NCBI GenBank assembly: GCA_027532555.1
Contig: JAPZTJ010000011.1
Coordinates: forward strand, 56,591 to 120,590
From: Aquidulcibacter sp.
GTDB taxonomy: Bacteria > Pseudomonadota > Alphaproteobacteria > Caulobacterales > Aquidulcibacteraceae
Direction: 5' to 3'
Length of the DNA: 64,000 nucleotides
In this document: positions 18,180-26,746 of the stretch, in pieces
How positions within the stretch are numbered: the stretch's first letter is position 1
How the letters are laid out: each line of letters begins with the position of its first letter
Made by a program: the position numbers and the translations under genes
The notes under the pieces: model-generated
Databases searched by the model: none
What the model was told of the DNA's origin: nothing
What the model saw: only the letters and a program-made list of their open reading frames with translations

Positions 18180-19334
18180 TCAGACGCGGTCAAAGTAACG
18201 CGCCAGCACGCCTTCATAAATATCGGTCAGCGTCTCAATATCGCGGGTTTCCACCCGCTCATTGACCTGATGCATGGTCGCGCCAACCAAGCCAAACTCA
18301 CACACAGGGCAATAATCCTTGATGAAACGCGCATCCGATGTACCGCCCGTGGTCGACAGCTCAGGCCTGCGGCCTGTTATCGCCTCACACGAGTCTTGGA
18401 TGAGGTGGGTCAAAAGACCTGGCGGGGTGAAAAAGGCTTCACCTGAAACCATGATGGACAGATCAATCTTGCCGTTGAACCCCACTTGCGCGCGTTGCGC
18501 TTCGGCCCGCAGCCAATCCGAGAGGCTTTCCCCCGTGTGGGCTGTGTTGAAGCGGATATTGAAGCGAGCGGTTGCCTTTTCTGGGATCACATTGGTCGCA
18601 GGATTGCCGACATCCATGGTCACCACTTCCAGATTGGACGGCTGGAAGCCTTCGGCCCCGTCATCTAATTTATGGCTCTGGATTTGATGCAAGAAGCCAA
18701 TCAGCGCGCGCACAGGATTTGCGGCCTTGTGGGGATAGGCGACATGGCCCTGAATGCCGGTCACTGTGACGGTGCAATTAAGCGAGCCACGGCGCCCATT
18801 TTTGATCATGTCGCCCATGGCGTCTGGATTGGTTGGCTCGCCTACCAAGCATTGATCCAGCACTTCACCCTCGGCGGTGATGGCTTGAAGGAGCTTCTTG
18901 GTGCCATGCAAGGCAACCCCTTCTTCGTCCCCGGTAATCAGGAATGAGATGGAACCTTTTGGATTTGGGTGCTTTTCCAAATAGCGGGCGGTGGCCGCGA
19001 TAAAGGCCGCGATACCGCCCTTCATGTCGGCGGCCCCCCGCCCAATCAGCAAGCCATCCTGCAGCGCCGCTTCAAACGGATCGACTTTCCATTGTGCCAA
19101 GTCCCCCGTCGGGACCACATCGGTGTGGCCTGCGAAACAGAAATTTGGGCCCTCAGTGCCAAAGCGCGCATACAGATTGTCGATATCCTCGAAGGGATAA
19201 CGTTTCACCCGAAAACCCAATCCTTCCAGTGCACTTTGAACAACGTCGAGCGCGCCAAGATCAGCCGGCGTGACGGAGGGTTTGCGGATCAAGTCGCAGG
19301 CAAGACGGATGGGGTCGATGGTGTTTGCGTTCAT
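18180..19334 (-). CDS. dapE: succinyl-diaminopimelate desuccinylase
   Basis: This is the M20-family zinc enzyme of the succinylase branch of lysine and meso-diaminopimelate synthesis, 384 aa and full length. Metal ligands are visible in CFAGHTDVVPTGD, GRGAADMKGG, LITGDEEG, and a late His in VGATMHQVNE. It removes succinate from N-succinyl-LL-diaminopimelate, giving the substrate of DapF (encoded at 30.3 kb). DapD, which acts earlier in the branch, is encoded 1.7 kb upstream, separated by a Gfo/Idh gene and a DUF3291 gene. Confidence 0.96.
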   Translation of the reverse strand: MNANTIDPIRLACDLIRKPSVTPADLGALDVVQSALEGLGFRVKRYPFEDIDNLYARFGTEGPNFCFAGHTDVVPTGDLAQWKVDPFEAALQDGLLIGRGAADMKGGIAAFIAATARYLEKHPNPKGSISFLITGDEEGVALHGTKKLLQAITAEGEVLDQCLVGEPTNPDAMGDMIKNGRRGSLNCTVTVTGIQGHVAYPHKAANPVRALIGFLHQIQSHKLDDGAEGFQPSNLEVVTMDVGNPATNVIPEKATARFNIRFNTAHTGESLSDWLRAEAQRAQVGFNGKIDLSIMVSGEAFFTPPGLLTHLIQDSCEAITGRRPELSTTGGTSDARFIKDYCPVCEFGLVGATMHQVNERVETRDIETLTDIYEGVLARYFDRV

Positions 19335-19362
19335 ACCAACAATCTAGGGCAGATCGGCGGCT

Positions 19363-20334
19363 CTAGCCAGTGGCCGCCACGCGCCGGATCGCAGCCATGG
19401 CCGCAGCATTCGCAATCAAGTCCGCTCCCTCGGTCCAAACGGGCTGACCTGACTGGATGGCTTCTACAATGCCATCGAACTGATAGGCGAAAGTTGGACG
19501 TCGAGGAAAAGTTTCACGTGTTTCTTGGCCCTCTGTGGTTAAGATAAATTCCGAGCCATATTGGGGGGCCAGCGGGTTATCAATGTCGAGTCGACCTTTT
19601 GTCCCCACAAGCTCTAGCCGCGGCGGCTTACGGCCACCTTCGGGGTCCATGTCACAAATCACATCGGCCTGAAGACCACTTGGAAACGAGAAATGGGCCG
19701 TTGTCCGTCGGTCAATGCCATCGGGCTCAAGATCTTGATGTGCAGCCGTTACCTCAGGCTCAACACCTGCCAAGTGGCGCAACCAGCTGACCGGATAACA
19801 GCCCAGATCAGCTAAGGCCCCGCCGCCCTGTGAGGCTTGCCACCTAAACTCACGCGCGTTGCGGACGATAGGCGCAGAGAACTCCGCCTCCGCCGACAAA
19901 AGCTCACCCAACTGACCCGATTGCACAATCTCTACCGCGCGGCGAAACAAGGGATGCCAGCGATAGTGGAAGGCCTCGATCAACCGCTTGCCAGCTTTGT
20001 CTGCTGCTTCCACCAAGGTGCGCGCGTCAGCTTCGTTCACCGTCGCGGGCTTTTCCAGAAAGACATGCTTGCCCGCTTCAAGAGCCTTGAGACTCCACTC
20101 GAAGTGGCCAGCTGGCGGTAGTGCAATATAGAGAACATCGACATCGCTGCGCGCTATGACATCTTCATAGAATCCAGCATTGGGAATCGCATGCGTCATC
20201 GCGAACTCAAGCGCGCGTTCTCGCGTTGATGCTCCAATTGCCACCAGAGTTGCATCTGGATTCTCAGACAAGGGATCAATCAACGCAGATTTGGCTATGC
20301 GTGCTGCCCCTAGAATAGCGAACCGAAGAACCAT
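19363..20334 (-). CDS. Gfo/Idh/MocA-family oxidoreductase
   Basis: This is a 323-aa NAD(P)-dependent dehydrogenase. The N-terminal Rossmann domain begins LRFAILGAARIAKSAL, and the family's EKP motif is in HVFLEKPATVNEADA. The C-terminal domain contains GGGALADLGCYPVSWLRHL, where members of this branch carry catalytic or substrate-contact residues. It resembles sugar dehydrogenases, but the substrate is unknown. It ends 28 nt upstream of dapE and may be co-transcribed with it, although a role in lysine synthesis is not suggested by the family. A perfect inverted repeat lies 117 nt upstream of its start. Confidence 0.88.
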   Translation of the reverse strand: MVLRFAILGAARIAKSALIDPLSENPDATLVAIGASTRERALEFAMTHAIPNAGFYEDVIARSDVDVLYIALPPAGHFEWSLKALEAGKHVFLEKPATVNEADARTLVEAADKAGKRLIEAFHYRWHPLFRRAVEIVQSGQLGELLSAEAEFSAPIVRNAREFRWQASQGGGALADLGCYPVSWLRHLAGVEPEVTAAHQDLEPDGIDRRTTAHFSFPSGLQADVICDMDPEGGRKPPRLELVGTKGRLDIDNPLAPQYGSEFILTTEGQETRETFPRRPTFAYQFDGIVEAIQSGQPVWTEGADLIANAAAMAAIRRVAATG

Positions 20335-20450
20335 CTACTTCCAATTCCACAATACGAACCCACCTACTATAGGTCTTAAGTTTTGATCCGAATCGACAAA
20401 AACGCAAGCGAGCAAATTTGGTTTGGTATGACACAACGTCAAGCCAATCA

Positions 20451-20468
20451 TATCACGAGAACGTGATA
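20451..20468. promoter_or_regulatory. perfect inverted repeat upstream of the Gfo/Idh gene
   Basis: TATCACG and CGTGATA are 7-bp inverted arms with the 4-nt spacer AGAA. No T-run follows on either strand, so an operator is more likely than a terminator. It lies in the 181-nt gap between the DUF3291 gene's 3' end and the Gfo/Idh start. Confidence 0.35.
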
Positions 20469-20515
20469 AGCGTGGCGATAGCTAAAACATTTTACACTAT
20501 CGAATGAAACCAAAG

Positions 20516-20998
20516 CTAACCGCAGCGCTTAGCCCGCCATTCAGCAACTTGTGGCAAACTTTCCCATCCGAAAGCCGCTTCGCTCGGGCCATTGGCTCGT
20601 AGTGTTTCGAGGCGGCTCATGCCGTCTTCATAGGTGGGAATATGGCCAATTGGCACCCACCAAAAAGCCATATGGGCGGTACCAAGGGAAGGAAACCATT
20701 CGGCCTTTTGATTGTAAACTTTGACGTGGGCGGTCTTCCAAACAAAGTCTTCCAAGGCTTCCGCCGTCTTCCACACACTCATATTGATCAAGAAGCGCGG
20801 GTCTTCTGACGCGCGAATATCCATGGCATTGCCGGCATCGGATTTTAGCCGCCACACAAACCCCTCTGCCCGTTCGGCAATGGCATTTACCGCATCAATA
20901 CGACTGGTGAAGCCCGCAAAGCGCGGATCGTCCTGATCATAGCGCGATACAGACACATTGATTTGGGCGAGGTAATGATTTTCTGGCTGAGGAAACAA
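20516..20998 (-). CDS. DUF3291 domain-containing protein (TTG start)
   Basis: This is a protein of about 160 aa of the DUF3291 family, a dimeric alpha/beta-barrel-like fold. Recognisable parts are HYLAQINVSVSRY at the start, then NMSVWKTAEALEDFVWKTAH and FWWVPIGHIPT. Function is unknown. No ATG or GTG lies in the right place: I chose TTG at 20998, preceded by AGGAGG with a 4-nt gap. That ribosome-binding site overlaps the dapD stop codon (TAGGAGG), so the gene is coupled to dapD. The frame stays open upstream inside dapD, but that part has no similarity to the family. Confidence 0.82.
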   Translation of the reverse strand: MFPQPENHYLAQINVSVSRYDQDDPRFAGFTSRIDAVNAIAERAEGFVWRLKSDAGNAMDIRASEDPRFLINMSVWKTAEALEDFVWKTAHVKVYNQKAEWFPSLGTAHMAFWWVPIGHIPTYEDGMSRLETLRANGPSEAAFGWESLPQVAEWRAKRCG

Positions 20999-21006
20999 AA
21001 GGCCTC

Positions 21007-21870
21007 CTAATCGCGTAATAGCTCGTTGATACCTGTTTTGGAGCGGGTTTGAGCATCGACAGTTTTGACGATGACCGCGCACGCCAAGCTGGGTCCGCCC
21101 TTGGGGTCTGGCAAAGACCCCGGTACGACCACGGCATAGGATGGTACTTCGCCGCGATAGACGGCCCCTGTTGCGCGGTCGATTATTTTGGTCGACGCGC
21201 CCAAGAACACACCCATCGAGATGACCGCCCCTTCGCGCACGATGACACCTTCGGCCACTTCAGAACGGGCACCCACAAATACATTGTCTTCAATGATCAC
21301 TGGGCCAGCTTGCAAAGGTTCCAACACCCCGCCAATGCCAGTACCGCCCGAAATATGGACATTGGCCCCGATCTGAGCGCAAGAGCCTACCGTGGCCCAC
21401 GTGTCGATCATGGTGTTTTCGCCGACATAGGCACCAATATTCACAAAGCTGGGCATCAGAACCGCGCCCTTAGCGATAAAGCTGCCGCGGCGCACGACCG
21501 AACCTGGCACCATGCGGAAGCCCGCTTCGCGGAAATCAGGCTCTAGCCAGCGCGCTGTCTTGAGTGGCACTTTATCAAAAGCGCGCCCGGCATGTTGGAC
21601 CGGACGGAGATCATGCTCTGGGTCGATCAAATAATTGTCGTTGAGCCGGAAAGACAGAAGCACCGCCTTCTTCAGCCATTGGTGCGTTGTCCATTGTCCG
21701 TCAGCGCCACGCGAAGCTACCCGCACGACACCTTGATCCAGCAAAGTCAAAGCTTCCCCCACCGCATCGCGAACGGCCCCAGTCGTCTCAATCGAGATGG
21801 TGGTCCGGTCTTCCCACGCAGCGTCAATGGTGGCTTCAAGTTGGTTTAGATCAGTCATGGGCGTGGTCAT
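21007..21870 (-). CDS. dapD: 2,3,4,5-tetrahydropyridine-2,6-dicarboxylate N-succinyltransferase
   Basis: DapD transfers succinate from succinyl-CoA to tetrahydrodipicolinate in lysine and diaminopimelate synthesis. The 287-aa protein has the N-terminal helical domain ([15 protein letters not shown]) and then a left-handed beta-helix of hexapeptide repeats. [20 protein letters not shown] and [20 protein letters not shown] lie in that helix. It is full length. Its stop codon forms part of the ribosome-binding site of the downstream DUF3291 gene. Confidence 0.97.
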   Translation of the reverse strand: MTTPMTDLNQLEATIDAAWEDRTTISIETTGAVRDAVGEALTLLDQGVVRVASRGADGQWTTHQWLKKAVLLSFRLNDNYLIDPEHDLRPVQHAGRAFDKVPLKTARWLEPDFREAGFRMVPGSVVRRGSFIAKGAVLMPSFVNIGAYVGENTMIDTWATVGSCAQIGANVHISGGTGIGGVLEPLQAGPVIIEDNVFVGARSEVAEGVIVREGAVISMGVFLGASTKIIDRATGAVYRGEVPSYAVVVPGSLPDPKGGPSLACAVIVKTVDAQTRSKTGINELLRD

Positions 21871-21960
21871 TTTCAGCTAGCGGGTTTGGCCATAAGGCCT
21901 TTTGCTATGCCTGTGCTTGAGGTGTCACGCAATCGCTTGCGGCACTAGACACAGGCAGAA

Positions 21961-22332
21961 TTAGAACAAACGTCCACCATTCGGCACCGGATGATCGGGC
22001 GCAAAGAGGACAACTTGGCCATCCGGGTCCGGGAAACCGAGCGTGAGCACTTCAGACCGGATCGGCCCGATCTGGCGCTGTGGGAAATTGACCACCGCCG
22101 CAACTTGACGACCGACCAATTCCTCAAGGCGATAATGAGTGGTGATTTGGGCGGAGGATTTTTTCACGCCCAAAGTTGGACCGAAGTCGATCATCAAAAG
22201 ATAGGATGGCTTGCGAGCCGCCTCAAAAACCTCTGCGGTTACAATCGTGCCGACGCGAATATCCACCTTCAAAAAGTCGTCGAAGGTGATGGACTCAGCG
22301 GCAGGGGCTAAGGCGTCGTGCAAGTGATGCAT
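21961..22332 (-). CDS. csaA: CsaA-type tRNA-binding protein
   Basis: This is a 123-aa OB-fold protein of the CsaA/Trbp111 family. Diagnostic segments are ITFDDFLKVDIRVGTIV, then KKSSAQITTHY, and VVNFPQRQIGPIRSEVLTLG. The family binds tRNA elbows and has been described as having chaperone or export-related activity; the role in this organism is not shown. It follows the cupin gene by only 8 nt and appears to close the argB-HAD-cupin-csaA operon. Confidence 0.9.
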   Translation of the reverse strand: MHHLHDALAPAAESITFDDFLKVDIRVGTIVTAEVFEAARKPSYLLMIDFGPTLGVKKSSAQITTHYRLEELVGRQVAAVVNFPQRQIGPIRSEVLTLGFPDPDGQVVLFAPDHPVPNGGRLF

Positions 22333-22340
22333 GGGCTTAC

Positions 22341-22658
22341 CTAGATCGAATCCTTTTCTTCAACCACCAGAATCCGGGCGGCCCCAACAGGGCTAGCAAT
22401 ATGTTCATCGCCCACTTGGGCCACAAAAACATCATTGGGACCAAGACGTACGGTCTTTTCAACGCCTTCTGTGCGATAGGACATATCGACATAGCCATCG
22501 ACGACCATAAAAACTTCCGCGCCGGTATTGGTGTGCCAGATATAGGGCTTATCCGTCCAATGCAGGCGCACCGTGGCCCCGGCAATCTCTGCCAAATCGC
22601 GCGCGCCCCAAGCGCGGTCTGCGGTAAATTGGGTGATGTCTTGATGGATGTCAGCCAT
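22341..22658 (-). CDS. small cupin-domain protein
   Basis: This is a single-domain cupin of about 105 aa. The first cupin motif resembles VRLHWTDKPYIWHTNTGAEV followed by VDGYVDMSY, with a metal-binding His and Glu; the second motif is degenerate (VGDEHIASPVGAARILVVE). It could be a metal-dependent enzyme or a small-molecule-binding protein; the substrate is unknown. The ATG at 22658 has AGGAAACC upstream and overlaps the end of the nucleotidase gene by 8 nt, which suggests coupling. Confidence 0.82.
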   Translation of the reverse strand: MADIHQDITQFTADRAWGARDLAEIAGATVRLHWTDKPYIWHTNTGAEVFMVVDGYVDMSYRTEGVEKTVRLGPNDVFVAQVGDEHIASPVGAARILVVEEKDSI

Positions 22659-23373
22659 GTTGGTTTCCTGCACCTACAACAGCTTCCAAGAAAGCGGTCA
22701 GGTCATTGGTCATGTGATGCACATGGTCGGGCGTTTCATCGACTGGGCCCGCAGGACGGCCATCCAAGGGTTCATGGCTCCAATCCTTCCAAGACCAAAC
22801 GAGGATGGTGGAAAAGCCAAGCTCGTGGGCGGTCAGCAAATTGCGCGATAAATCTTCAACCATGACGGCTTTGGTAGGCTCAACCACATGGCGGTCAATC
22901 AGGACATCAAAGGCTTCACGCTTCGGCTTAGGCACATAGCCGGTGGCCTCAATGTCAAACAAATCGTGGAAGACGTTGTCTAAGCCCAAAGCCCTCAGTG
23001 TGCGCTCTGCGTGGCCACGAGAGCCATTGGTGAACACCATTTTTCGCCCGGGCAAAGCCTCAATCGCTGCCCGCAATTTCGGCGCAGGCACGACGGGGGT
23101 GTAGTCTAGATCATGGACGTAATCGAGGAAGGCACTGGCGGGCATAGCATGCTCGCGCATCATGCCGTTCAACGTCGTGCCATAGGTCGTGTAATAATGC
23201 TTCTGCTTGGCTTTCGCCGCATCATAATCGAGGCCCAAATAGCTGCCGACAAATTCGGTCATCCGCTCGTCAATTTGGGCAAACAAATCACATTCGGCGG
23301 GGTAGAGCGTATTATCGAGATCAAAGACCCAATCTTCGGCCTCATAAAGTCGGGTCAGCGGGCGTGTGGTCAT
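22651..23373 (-). CDS. pyrimidine 5'-nucleotidase-like HAD hydrolase
   Basis: This is a 240-aa HAD-superfamily phosphatase. Motif I with the nucleophile Asp is [11 protein letters not shown], motif II is [10 protein letters not shown], and motif III/IV covers [10 protein letters not shown] and [17 protein letters not shown]. Proteins of this subfamily are annotated as pyrimidine 5'-nucleotidases, and in alphaproteobacteria they lie beside argB and the dap genes, as here. The start ATG overlaps the argB stop (ATGA). Confidence 0.9.
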   Translation of the reverse strand: MTTRPLTRLYEAEDWVFDLDNTLYPAECDLFAQIDERMTEFVGSYLGLDYDAAKAKQKHYYTTYGTTLNGMMREHAMPASAFLDYVHDLDYTPVVPAPKLRAAIEALPGRKMVFTNGSRGHAERTLRALGLDNVFHDLFDIEATGYVPKPKREAFDVLIDRHVVEPTKAVMVEDLSRNLLTAHELGFSTILVWSWKDWSHEPLDGRPAGPVDETPDHVHHMTNDLTAFLEAVVGAGNQHG

Positions 23374-24299
23374 GAGCGAATAAGGGTTCCAGAACCTGAG
23401 TCAGTGAAAAGTTCGTTGAGGATGGCGTGGGGCGTACGACCATCAAGAATAACCACGGCCTCAACGCCTGATTCAATTGCTGTGATGGCTGTCTCCAATT
23501 TAGGGATCATCCCGCCATTCGCAACGCCAGACGCCATTAAGGCCCGCGCGTCTGCAATGGTCATCTCGGGGATCAGATTGCCATCGCCATCCTTCACCCC
23601 TTCAATATCGGTCAACAATAAGAAGCGCTTGGCGTGAAGAGAGCCAGCCAAAGCCCCGGCTGCTGTATCGGCATTGATGTTGAAGGTGGCACCAGCTGGG
23701 TCCACGCCGATGGGCGCAACCACAGGCACATAATCTTGGTCTGCCTTGATCAGGGTCATAACCAATTGTGCATCAACCTCTTTTGGATCGCCGACAAAAC
23801 CCAGATCGACCACTTGCTCAATCCGGCTTTCAGGGTCCTTGCGCGTGCGCACGACTTTTTCGACCGTGAACAGGCGTGCATCCTTGCCAGACAGGCCAAC
23901 GCCGCGCACATCGGCTTCACGCCCCGCTTGGGTAATTAAATGGGCCAATTGCTTGTTGACTGCACCTGACAGCACCATTTCGGCGATTTCCATCGTGGCG
24001 GTATCTGTGACGCGCAAACCGTCGACAAACTCAGATTTGACCCCTGCCCGGTTCAGCATGGCGCTAATCTGCGGCCCGCCGCCATGCACAACGACGGGGT
24101 GAATGCCCACAAGCTTCAACAAGACCACATCAGCCGCAAAACGCTGGGCGGTTGCCTCATCACCCATCGCATGGCCACCATATTTGATCACCACCGTCTC
24201 GCGGTCATAGCGCTGGATAAAGGGCAGCGCCTCAGCCAAGGTTTTGGCGGTTGCAAAAGCGGTTTCAGCTTTGCTGGGGGCGGCAGTGTCGGCAGTCAT
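23370..24299 (-). CDS. argB: acetylglutamate kinase
   Basis: ArgB catalyses the second step of arginine synthesis, phosphorylating N-acetylglutamate. It is 309 aa, full length, with the amino-acid-kinase fold. VIKYGGHAM is the nucleotide-binding lysine/glycine motif; [10 protein letters not shown] is the second glycine-rich loop; [13 protein letters not shown] is the C-terminal nucleotide-binding segment. An N-terminal extension of about 25 residues is usual for arginine-sensitive forms. It is the first gene of a four-gene operon (argB, HAD, cupin, csaA), coupled to the HAD gene by a 4-nt overlap. Confidence 0.96.
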   Translation of the reverse strand: MTADTAAPSKAETAFATAKTLAEALPFIQRYDRETVVIKYGGHAMGDEATAQRFAADVVLLKLVGIHPVVVHGGGPQISAMLNRAGVKSEFVDGLRVTDTATMEIAEMVLSGAVNKQLAHLITQAGREADVRGVGLSGKDARLFTVEKVVRTRKDPESRIEQVVDLGFVGDPKEVDAQLVMTLIKADQDYVPVVAPIGVDPAGATFNINADTAAGALAGSLHAKRFLLLTDIEGVKDGDGNLIPEMTIADARALMASGVANGGMIPKLETAITAIESGVEAVVILDGRTPHAILNELFTDSGSGTLIRS

Positions 24300-24404
24300 A
24301 GGCGTTAGATTCCCAAGGGGCTCAAAGGCAGCGTGATCGCTTTAGCGGGCTATGCCCCTTACGCCAAGCCGTTTGGGCGTTGGCATGAAGGCTAGCATGC
24401 AGGT

Positions 24405-25271
24405 TTACCGAAACGTCTTAACCTCAAACCGACCGGTATGGGTGGCAATCCCGCGCTTCATACCTTCGCTGACATAAGGCGTGGAGACATTGCCCATAGC
24501 ATCGACCGCAATCAGGCCGCCATCACCGCCTTGGGTCTCCATGTCAGCCAAGGCACCAGCACAAGCAGAAGCCAAGGTCTGCCCGCCGTAACGAACGCGG
24601 GCGGAGATGTCGGCGGCAACAGCGGCGCGCATGAAATATTCGCCTTGGCCTGTACACGACACCGCAACACGCTCATCCGCCCAAGTCCCGGCCCCGATCA
24701 AGGGCGTATCGCCGACACGGCCCGGCATTTTGTTGAGGCGGCCTCCGGTTGAAGTCGCAGCAGCTAAGCGCCCAGCTATATCGCGGGCGACGGCACCGAC
24801 TGTGCCATGCGCCAACTCACCGGGTTCTACCGGGCGGCGAACGGCTGGTGTATAATAGACGGAAGGGTCTTCGATTTCTTCCAAGCCCAACTCGTGCGCA
24901 AAGGCCTTAGCCCCAGCGCCGACCAGCAACACATGCGGGGTTTCATCCATCACGGCGCGGGCGGCCATGATCGGCGAACGGAAACCGACCAAAGCCCCCA
25001 CCGCCCCTGCGCGACGCAGCGCACCGTCCATAACGGCAGCATCGAGCTCATACTCGCCATTGGCATTGGCTGAAGCTCCTTTGCCCGCAACGTGGAAACC
25101 GGAATCTTCCAACTCTCGCACCATAGAGACCACTGCGTCGAGCGCGGATAAGCCTTCTTCCAGCATGTCTGCCCCCCGTTTGAGGACTTCAGCCATATGG
25201 GCTTCTTCCCGGTCATAGGTGCGACCGCGTGCTGGTCCTGCTCCGCCATGAAGTGCCAATGCCCAAGCCAT
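24405..25271 (-). CDS. isoaspartyl peptidase / plant-type L-asparaginase
   Basis: This is an Ntn-hydrolase precursor of 288 aa. It cleaves itself before the catalytic threonine T157 in ELAHGTVGAVARD to form alpha and beta subunits. ALALHGGAG at the N-terminus and GDTPLIGAGTWAD plus CTGQGEYFMR after the cleavage site are family hallmarks. Members degrade isoaspartyl dipeptides and asparagine. It has no signal peptide. It is transcribed towards argB but separated by a 105-nt gap, so its own terminator or read-through cannot be decided. Confidence 0.93.
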   Translation of the reverse strand: MAWALALHGGAGPARGRTYDREEAHMAEVLKRGADMLEEGLSALDAVVSMVRELEDSGFHVAGKGASANANGEYELDAAVMDGALRRAGAVGALVGFRSPIMAARAVMDETPHVLLVGAGAKAFAHELGLEEIEDPSVYYTPAVRRPVEPGELAHGTVGAVARDIAGRLAAATSTGGRLNKMPGRVGDTPLIGAGTWADERVAVSCTGQGEYFMRAAVAADISARVRYGGQTLASACAGALADMETQGGDGGLIAVDAMGNVSTPYVSEGMKRGIATHTGRFEVKTFR

Positions 25272-25341
25272 GAAACGCTCCCTAAAGGCTGGGCACCAAA
25301 AAGGTCACCCAAGAAAAATGAGAAATGAGACATCTTGCTCT

Positions 25342-25363
25342 AGTGCGAAGCGTAGCACTTCGC
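25342..25363 (+). other. overlapping alternative hairpins upstream of the quinone oxidoreductase gene
   Basis: Two hairpins share bases and exclude one another: AGTGC/GCACT (25342-25346 with 25355-25359) and GCGAAG/CTTCGC (25345-25350 with 25358-25363). They lie 37-58 nt upstream of the ATG at 25400, in the likely 5' untranslated region. They may be only a small palindromic repeat; no function is shown. Confidence 0.25.
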
Positions 25364-25399
25364 TATGCCTTTCAAAACAGATTGCTCAGGAGACACATC

Positions 25400-26395
25400 A
25401 TGAAGGCGCTTTTGTCCCACACCCCCGGTATGCCCGAGACCCTCAACTTGGCGGAATTGCCCGATCCAGTTGCAGGCAAAGGTGAAGTCATTCTCGATGT
25501 GAAAGCCGTCGGCATCAATTATCCTGACGTGTTGATCATTCAGGACAAGTATCAGTTCAAGCCAGAGCGCCCGTTTGCACCAGGTGGTGAAGTCTCTGGC
25601 GTCGTCTCGGCCGTTGGCGAAGGCGTAACCCACCTCAAAGTCGGTGACCGCGTGATTGGCTCGACCGGTTGGGGCGGCTTGGCGGAAAAAATTGCTTTGC
25701 CAGCCGCACGCTGCATCCCCATCCCTGACACGATGCCGTTTGATGAAGCTGCAGCCTTCATCATGACCTATGGCACCAGCCATTATGGCCTGAAAGATCG
25801 CGGGCACCTGAAGGCGGGTGAGACTTTGCTGGTTCTCGGTGCTGCTGGCGGGGTTGGTCTTGCTGCGGTTGAGCTTGGTAAAGCCATGGGCGCGAAAGTC
25901 ATTGCCGCTTGCTCCACCCAAGAAAAAGTCGACGTCTGCCTCGCTCATGGCGCGGATGAAGGCTTGGTCTATCCAACGGGTGAATTTGACGCTGAAGGTA
26001 AAAAGGCTTTGGCAGATTTGTTCAAAAAAGCCTGCGGCCCCAATGGCGCTGACGTGATTTATGACGGCGTCGGTGGAGCTTATGCCGAGGCCAGCTTGCG
26101 CGCCATAGGTTGGGAAGGCCGCTTCTTGGTTATCGGTTTCCCGGCAGGCATTCCAGCCATTCCGCTGAATCTGACGCTTTTGAAGTCCTGCCAGATTGTT
26201 GGTGTGTTCTGGGGCGCATTTACTGCGCGCAACCCAAAGGCGAATCAGGAGAACATCGCCGAACTGATGGCTCTGTATGCAGCGGGAAAAATCAAACCCC
26301 ATATCTCTGCACACTTCCCATTGGATAAGGGCGCAGAAGCGATCCGTCATCTTATGGACCGCAAAGCCACTGGAAAGGTTGTTGTAACCTTATGA
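25400..26395 (+). CDS. NADPH:quinone oxidoreductase family protein (zinc-free MDR)
   Basis: This is a medium-chain dehydrogenase/reductase of about 331 aa. The catalytic-domain signature is AVGINYPDVLIIQDKYQ, and the NADPH-binding motif is VLGAAGGVGLAAVELGKAMG. No structural zinc cysteine cluster is present, which fits quinone oxidoreductases and related enoyl reductases. The ATG at 25400 follows CAGGAG with a 6-7 nt gap; a longer frame begins at 25325. It overlaps the following monooxygenase-like gene by four bases (ATGA), giving a redox-gene operon. Confidence 0.92.
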   Translation: MKALLSHTPGMPETLNLAELPDPVAGKGEVILDVKAVGINYPDVLIIQDKYQFKPERPFAPGGEVSGVVSAVGEGVTHLKVGDRVIGSTGWGGLAEKIALPAARCIPIPDTMPFDEAAAFIMTYGTSHYGLKDRGHLKAGETLLVLGAAGGVGLAAVELGKAMGAKVIAACSTQEKVDVCLAHGADEGLVYPTGEFDAEGKKALADLFKKACGPNGADVIYDGVGGAYAEASLRAIGWEGRFLVIGFPAGIPAIPLNLTLLKSCQIVGVFWGAFTARNPKANQENIAELMALYAAGKIKPHISAHFPLDKGAEAIRHLMDRKATGKVVVTL

Positions 26396-26715
26396 CCGAA
26401 CCAAAGCCTCCCAGTGCCGTGATTGTTGCTGGGACCTTTCGGGCAAGGCGGGGTGTGACCTTGCCCGTCTTGGCAGCTATGGCAGCGATGTCGACGGCGT
26501 CTCGTGCAGAAGAAGGGTGTGAACTTTATACTTATGCCGTGGATGCATTTGATCCCATGACGATCCGGGTCTTTGAAATCTGGGCAGATATGGCGTCGTT
26601 TAAGCGCCATCGCGAAGCCAATCACACAAAAATCTGGCGCGGCAAGTGGAATGATCTTGGGCTTGGCGAAGCCAATCTGACTACTTACGAGATCAACGAT
26701 AGAGCACCGATCTAG
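26392..26715 (+). CDS. putative quinol monooxygenase (ABM domain)
   Basis: This is a 107-aa single-domain protein of the antibiotic-biosynthesis-monooxygenase fold. VIVAGTFRARRG opens the ferredoxin-like fold, CELYTYAVDAFDP is the central strand pair, and RVFEIWADMASFKRHREANH is the conserved helix. Cofactor-free members oxidise quinols or act as dimeric binding domains. Its start overlaps the stop of the upstream quinone oxidoreductase, which suggests related substrates. The last 15 residues are not conserved features I can name. Confidence 0.82.
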   Translation: MTEPKPPSAVIVAGTFRARRGVTLPVLAAMAAMSTASRAEEGCELYTYAVDAFDPMTIRVFEIWADMASFKRHREANHTKIWRGKWNDLGLGEANLTTYEINDRAPI

Positions 26716-26746
26716 ACGGTGTCACATAAACTCAGGGAGTATAGCT

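Noticed and set aside
25340..26350. Long open frame (336 codons) antisense to the quinone oxidoreductase
   Set aside because: It lies wholly opposite a conserved gene, has no family resemblance and no ribosome-binding site; it is a codon-bias shadow.
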